From Berghia stephanieae (taxonomy: Eukaryota; Mollusca; Gastropoda; Nudibranchia; Aeolidiidae), in the NCBI GenBank assembly GCA_034508935.3, contig CM067444.1, positions 26,602,191-26,666,190 on the forward strand: 64,000 nucleotides of DNA. The letters run 5' to 3'. Position numbers and translations under genes: made by a program. The notes beneath the pieces are model-generated. The model searched no databases. It worked only from the letters and a program-made list of their open reading frames with translations, and was not told the DNA's origin. Shown one piece after another: positions 10,201 through 64,000 of the stretch (positions are counted from its first letter, which is position 1; each line of letters opens with the position of its first letter).

Positions 10201-11988
10201 ACAGATCTCAATGTTCTCCTTTGGACTTGTTCTATCTTATTGATTGAGAGCTTGTTGGTCCCAAAGAGTGCATGCATAATCTTGTTATAATCACAACCAA
10301 TGTTTATAAGCTTGTGCTTTTACTTTTAATAGGCATTGGTGTAAGTTTATTTTCACAAAGACAAGTGATTTGTCAGCTTTAGAGTTCATGTTACTGTTCT
10401 AAGTGCTAATAATATATATATTACACGAGTCTCTGAAAATTGCTTGTTGACGGAAACTATATACTATAAGCCATTCAAAGACTTTGTGTCAAATAATCAA
10501 AATCTTATCCTTTACGAGAAATCCTGTAGAATGTATCAGAATTAGCCATTCTCTCTTTCCACATGCCTTTTTAAAAAATAACAAAATCTGAGGTTGAAAT
10601 CTATTGTTAGGATTAAATTATCACAATGGACAGATGTCTAGATATATTATATATTGACTGAATTTCCATCAAATCATAATTTCTCCAATTACTTATTTGC
10701 CAACAGGTAACATTGCTGCTCTCCTGGTAAAAATGGTAAGATCTTTTGTCAAGTTAAAGCAAAACCAAAACTGAACATAAAGATGGATAATGAGTCACCT
10801 CGACAAATCCTTGTCTGACAGGAAAGGGCACCACAGACCAATTAAATGTGGAAGATGTGGGCCACACATCTGTCCAGTCCTGATCCGTAGGCATGCTGCG
10901 ATACCGGGGTGGGGGAATTCTCTTTGTGTTTTGTCTCCTTTGTCTCAAGGTCGTTTTCGGTTTCAGACCCTCAATTTCATACACTCTGAATTCTTCTTCT
11001 TTCTCTGAAAAAAAAAAAAATCAACAAAGAGGTAATAATGCTTGCTTAAAACTCTGACCCAATTGTTTAAGGACAAGAATATTCAGAAAAGTTGAGGAAG
11101 AAGGCTGAAATATCAGCATATCAGGAGCAGTGTTTCATCATAACAATATAATCTTTCCAAACCAGTTTTGCAGTCTTACATACTTACACTCTTGCAACAT
11201 TAAGTACTGAACTTCCAACAGCCTATCTAAATTCTTCGTCCGGAAGGATTTCCGTTTCCGTAGTTTCACAGCATGCCTAAAGAGGGTTTATTTTACTTTT
11301 AAAAAATATTATGGAGGGGGTGGAGTTAGAAAAAATCACACCTTGTTGACTTAGAAAAATGAAACTTATCTTAACGAGTTGCATCTATTGGACATTGCAA
11401 CTAATTGAAAGTCCATAATGGCTAAAAAAAAATTAAGTAATATAATTATAATAAAAGTGCTGTAAAACCTTCGGAAGTCCTCTTAAACTTAAACTTAAAG
11501 GATGGAAATGGAAATGGTGGATGGAAGTGGGAAGTCAGGTGCAGGGGTTATCATTACACAATCACAACTTTTTTTGGATAATTCTCTTTCAATTTCAATG
11601 TCATGTAACGAGATCAAAGTCGTGAATGCCAGTTCAGGAAAGCTTAATTTTGGTACTGATTTCGTCAAAATCAAATGTATACAAGATATGGCTGAAGCCA
11701 GCAACACAACACATTTTACAAAGTTAAAGTTAAGAGAATGAGAAAGCGAAAGTACAGACTGAGTACTGAGACAGTCGTGAAGAAGCAGAAGGGGTGGTGG
11801 AAAGTTGATATTTGCGGTTGCTCGTGCATATTAGAAAAATAGCAAATTTACTTACCACTTCCATCTTTAACTCCAGTGTTTGCTTCGGTACTTAAACAAC
11901 AACATAAACGGGGCGATGCCAGTATGGTGCGAACAGGCTTTGCTAACAGATTCAAGGTTGTTTTGCTTGGAGCTATGAAGGCTGCCAT
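1021..11988 (-). CDS. MRPS35: MRPS35, mitochondrial small ribosomal subunit protein (whole gene, 9 exons)
   Basis: Encodes a protein of the 28S small subunit of the mitochondrial ribosome, needed for translation inside mitochondria. Exons in coding order are about 11988-11856, 11276-11180, 11002-10799, 9075-8955, 7705-7566, 7271-7162, 4509-4440, 2455-2339 and 1215-1021, ending in TGA. From exon 3 on, splice sites and phases agree and the translation follows the known MRPS35 family, including [38 protein letters not shown] and the C-terminal [12 protein letters not shown]. The N-terminus ([20 protein letters not shown]) is basic and hydroxylated like a mitochondrial presequence. The product is about 390 residues, longer than the roughly 320 of the human protein, mostly at the N-terminal side. 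It starts 326 bp from the divergent PPP1R12-type gene. The junctions of exons 1-2 and 2-3 do not fit in frame with the strongest donors, so those ends are provisional. Confidence 0.93.
1230..1460 (+). repeat. TIR element with tRNA-like core (family F), partial copy
   Basis: A tRNA-like core (TAATGGTAGCACGTCTGACC and GGTTCAATCCCC, an RNA polymerase III B-box form) is followed by GCTTTGTCTGGCACC and TATACACAC, which is one terminal inverted repeat of the family. The left TIR is not evident. Confidence 0.55.
1487..1700 (+). repeat. tRNA-derived SINE-like repeat, family A
   Basis: A tRNA-like head (GTGGCTCAGCCGTATGGTC) is followed by a body with GGCGCTGCACTGCGGC and the end GGGATGAATAAAGGGAATTT. 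Four copies occur in the window. Confidence 0.65.
2339..2455 (-). CDS. MRPS35: MRPS35 exon 8
   Basis: Encodes [20 protein letters not shown] and then [18 protein letters not shown]. Human has [20 protein letters not shown] and SSSERNILETLLQMK at this place. 39 codons, phase 0 at both ends. Confidence 0.93.
2683..3823. mobile_element. Composite insertion: two tandem and one inverted copy of a 396-bp tRNA-like unit within one 13-bp TSD
   Basis: TAAGCAATTATTC occurs at 2683-2695 and again at 3811-3823, flanking the block. Unit 1 is 2695-3090 and unit 2 is 3091-3486, each 396 bp and almost identical. The third part, 3489-3810, is the exact-length reverse complement of about 3052-3373, so it spans the junction of units 1 and 2. 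On the minus strand units 1-2 carry a tRNA-like region (GATAGCTCACACGGTAGAG and GGTTCAAACCCC). The only clear difference between copies is where an A-run turns into a T-run (7A5T, 6A6T, 8A4T), so insertion is recent. It lies in the MRPS35 intron between exons 8 and 7. Confidence 0.85.
4440..4509 (-). CDS. MRPS35: MRPS35 exon 7 (70 bp)
   Basis: A short exon that is easy to miss. It encodes [20 protein letters not shown] then ESW, aligning with human [23 protein letters not shown]. Acceptor TTGCAG, donor GTAGGT; phases 2 and 0 fit both neighbours exactly. Confidence 0.93.
4800..5265 (+). mobile_element. LINE 3' fragment (RTE-like by appearance)
   Basis: The translation around 4856-5185 reads [36 protein letters not shown], then [15 protein letters not shown]. 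This is the C-terminal part seen in many non-LTR retrotransposon reverse transcriptases (GCETW, LRxLRIxWxDR, RRRLRWIGH). An internal segment between DR and RRRWRW is shortened and the 5' part is absent. It ends in a GATGATAAT-type tail. It lies in the MRPS35 intron between exons 7 and 6, antisense to the gene. The clade call is tentative. Confidence 0.72.
7162..7271 (-). CDS. MRPS35: MRPS35 exon 6
   Basis: Encodes [20 protein letters not shown] then [13 protein letters not shown], matching human LNLDDHAKKKLIKLVGERY and KTDR. Phase 0 entry, phase 2 exit at GTGAGG. Confidence 0.95.
7350..7545 (+). repeat. SINE-like family A, diverged copy in MRPS35 intron
   Basis: Head GGATGGTTGAGTGGATAAGAC, a body with GACATTGCACTG, and GAGGATCAATA instead of the usual GATGAATAAA end. 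Confidence 0.5.
7566..7705 (-). CDS. MRPS35: MRPS35 exon 5
   Basis: Phase 1 entry completes GAG, then [20 protein letters not shown], matching human [20 protein letters not shown]. It continues through RDPRARL and leaves in phase 0 at GTAATC. Confidence 0.95.
8060..8628 (+). mobile_element. LINE 3' fragment (CR1/Jockey-type look) with TTGAAC repeat tail
   Basis: Frames read [17 protein letters not shown], then [38 protein letters not shown] and [18 protein letters not shown]. These are the conserved C-terminal elements after the RT domain (RxxxEYAxxVWxPY, QRRAARFV, FFPxTIxxWNxLP). A stop or frame change separates the first part from the 8192-8530 open frame. The 3' end is GTTGAACTTGAACTTGAAC, a short tandem tail. 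Confidence 0.8.
8625..8912 (+). repeat. tRNA-derived SINE-like repeat, family B
   Basis: A tRNA-related head (TTTGGTATGACACTCGCTTT, degenerate B-box) is followed by a conserved core TTAACAGCGTTGTCTCTG and the end TAAAGCGCTTTGAGATAAG-GATATTGCGCTATATAAAAGC. It is inserted directly after the TTGAAC-repeat tail of a LINE. Confidence 0.7.
8955..9075 (-). CDS. MRPS35: MRPS35 exon 4 (conserved core)
   Basis: Encodes [19 protein letters not shown] followed by [10 protein letters not shown]. This is the best conserved stretch of the family: human has [15 protein letters not shown] and KKHCEALK. It enters in phase 0 after a CCAG acceptor and leaves in phase 1 at a GTAAGG donor. Confidence 0.95.
9388..10062 (+). 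mobile_element. Palindrome-family (P) arm interrupted by a TIR element
   Basis: The arm begins ATACTAGGCTGCTAGAAGC, continues through CGGAATGTTTCGGGCTC and TTCTTCAGCCACAATAAAG, is interrupted at 9531-9987, and resumes as ACTAAATTCCAGATAGACG with ATCTTGGAAAG. It matches the left arm and hinge of the complete palindrome at 51949-52368. The second arm is absent. Confidence 0.65.
9531..9987 (+). mobile_element. TIR element nested in palindrome arm
   Basis: Ends CATACCTGCCAACC and TTGGTAGGTATG are imperfect inverted repeats. CATAATT flanks it directly on both sides (9524-9530 and 9988-9994). The CCTGCCAA end resembles the hAT-like family L in this window. Confidence 0.6.
10799..11002 (-). CDS. 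MRPS35: MRPS35 exon 3
   Basis: Encodes 68 codons including [11 protein letters not shown] and [12 protein letters not shown]. These align with the human stretches VDQDWPSVYP and VPLPVRMGY. Phase 0 at the 3' end, with donor GTGACT. The 5' edge may be 11004 or 11002 because two overlapping AG acceptors occur after a long pyrimidine run. Confidence 0.88.
11180..11276 (-). CDS. MRPS35: MRPS35 exon 2 (basic N-terminal region)
   Basis: After an acceptor TTTAG, one frame is open: [20 protein letters not shown] and onward. It is basic, as is common near the N-terminus of mitoribosomal proteins. Two donors are possible: GTAAGT after 11188 or GTAAGA after 11180. The second, joined to the exon 3 acceptor ending at 11003, keeps phase 0. 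No residue-level match to human MRPS35 was recognised, so assignment rests on position and frame. Confidence 0.5.
11856..11988 (-). CDS. MRPS35: MRPS35 exon 1 (start codon and mitochondrial presequence)
   Basis: The ATG at 11988 opens [20 protein letters not shown], rich in basic and hydroxyl residues and poor in acidic ones, as expected for matrix import. The strong donor GTAAGT follows 11856 and leaves phase 1. This would run into a stop in exon 2. A weaker donor four bases further (GTAAAT, exon end 11852) leaves phase 2 and keeps the frame. The exon is secure; its 3' edge is not. Confidence 0.75.
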
Positions 11989-12314
11989 CTTTTTATTATT
12001 GTAAGTTAAAAATTCTAACCGTGAAATCTACGGAACATTTTTTATTAATTAGTAATCACTATCAGAACGAAGAGAATTCGTGTTTCAGCAAATTCCAGTC
12101 CCTTTAAAGTCAATTTACGTTGAAATTATTATCTTCCTGTAATATGTGGATGTCAGATTATCTTGGTAGACGATGTAAGTCGAGGGAATAGAAATGAGAC
12201 TCGGTTCCTCTCACGGTTTTGCTTTTGACGAGAACACTCCCAGACCATATTTCCGGAATTTCGCTAGATGGCGCCCTAGGTCAAGGAAAGAGCTAAAGTG
12301 ATCGAAGCCTTCCA
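11989..12314. promoter_or_regulatory. Probable bidirectional promoter between MRPS35 and PPP1R12A-type gene
   Basis: The 326 bp between the two divergent start codons must hold both 5' leaders and the core promoters. No TATA box is seen in either direction. A TTCCGGAA-type ETS/GABP (NRF-2) core lies at about 12250-12258, common in promoters of nuclear genes for mitochondrial proteins. An adjacent CTAGATGGCGC at 12264-12274 fits the right half of the CTCF consensus and also resembles YY1 sites. Transcription starts were not determined. Confidence 0.7.

Positions 12315-64000
<51,686 letters not shown>

Overview
This is eukaryotic, AT-rich, repeat-dense DNA from an invertebrate animal. A lophotrochozoan such as a mollusc seems most likely, but that is inference from gene content and repeat style and cannot be settled here. 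Only two protein genes can be supported, and they are divergently transcribed with 326 bp between their start codons.

Left gene (minus strand, 11988 down to 1021): MRPS35, a protein of the small subunit of the mitochondrial ribosome. Nine exons were recovered by matching the family sequence and checking splice phases; the first two junctions remain uncertain. Its introns hold LINE remnants (about 4800-5260 and 8060-8628), tRNA-derived SINE-like repeats, a palindromic repeat arm interrupted by a TIR element, and a striking block at 2683-3823 in which two full tandem copies and one inverted copy of a 396-bp tRNA-like unit sit inside a single 13-bp target-site duplication.

Right gene (plus strand, 12315 to beyond the right edge): the PPP1R12 family (MYPT1-like myosin phosphatase targeting subunit). 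Seventeen exons are supported by homology or splice signals, plus one tentative small exon needed to keep frame. They encode the RVKF motif that binds the PP1 catalytic subunit, the ankyrin repeat domain, a Ser/Thr-rich middle with both NUAK-type sites (RKTGS, RSASSP), and the ROCK inhibitory site (RRSTQ-GVTL) split across an intron. The C-terminal coiled coil and leucine zipper lie outside the window. Intron 1 is 22 kb and is packed with microsatellites, minisatellites, SINE-like repeats and MITEs.

Repeat landscape: several tRNA-related SINE-like families; a ~500-bp A-tailed repeat with a duplicated head; non-autonomous DNA elements (hAT-like CAGAGCTGCC ends, mariner/pogo-like CAGTCCACTC ends, two TTAA-ended families, a ~190-bp GGTTGCC family, a TIR element carrying a tRNA-like core); minisatellites of 27, 31, 43, 44 and 51 bp; long (CT)n, (TTC)n, (TTA)n, (AT)n and poly-G/poly-C tracts. 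No rRNA gene, convincing functional tRNA gene or CRISPR array was seen.

The two genes have no obvious joint pathway; the shared short promoter is the only functional link visible. The most unusual structures are the TSD-bounded tandem/inverted tRNA-like block, the TSD-bounded palindrome at 51949-52368, and a minisatellite that runs into the 3' splice site of PPP1R12A exon 8.
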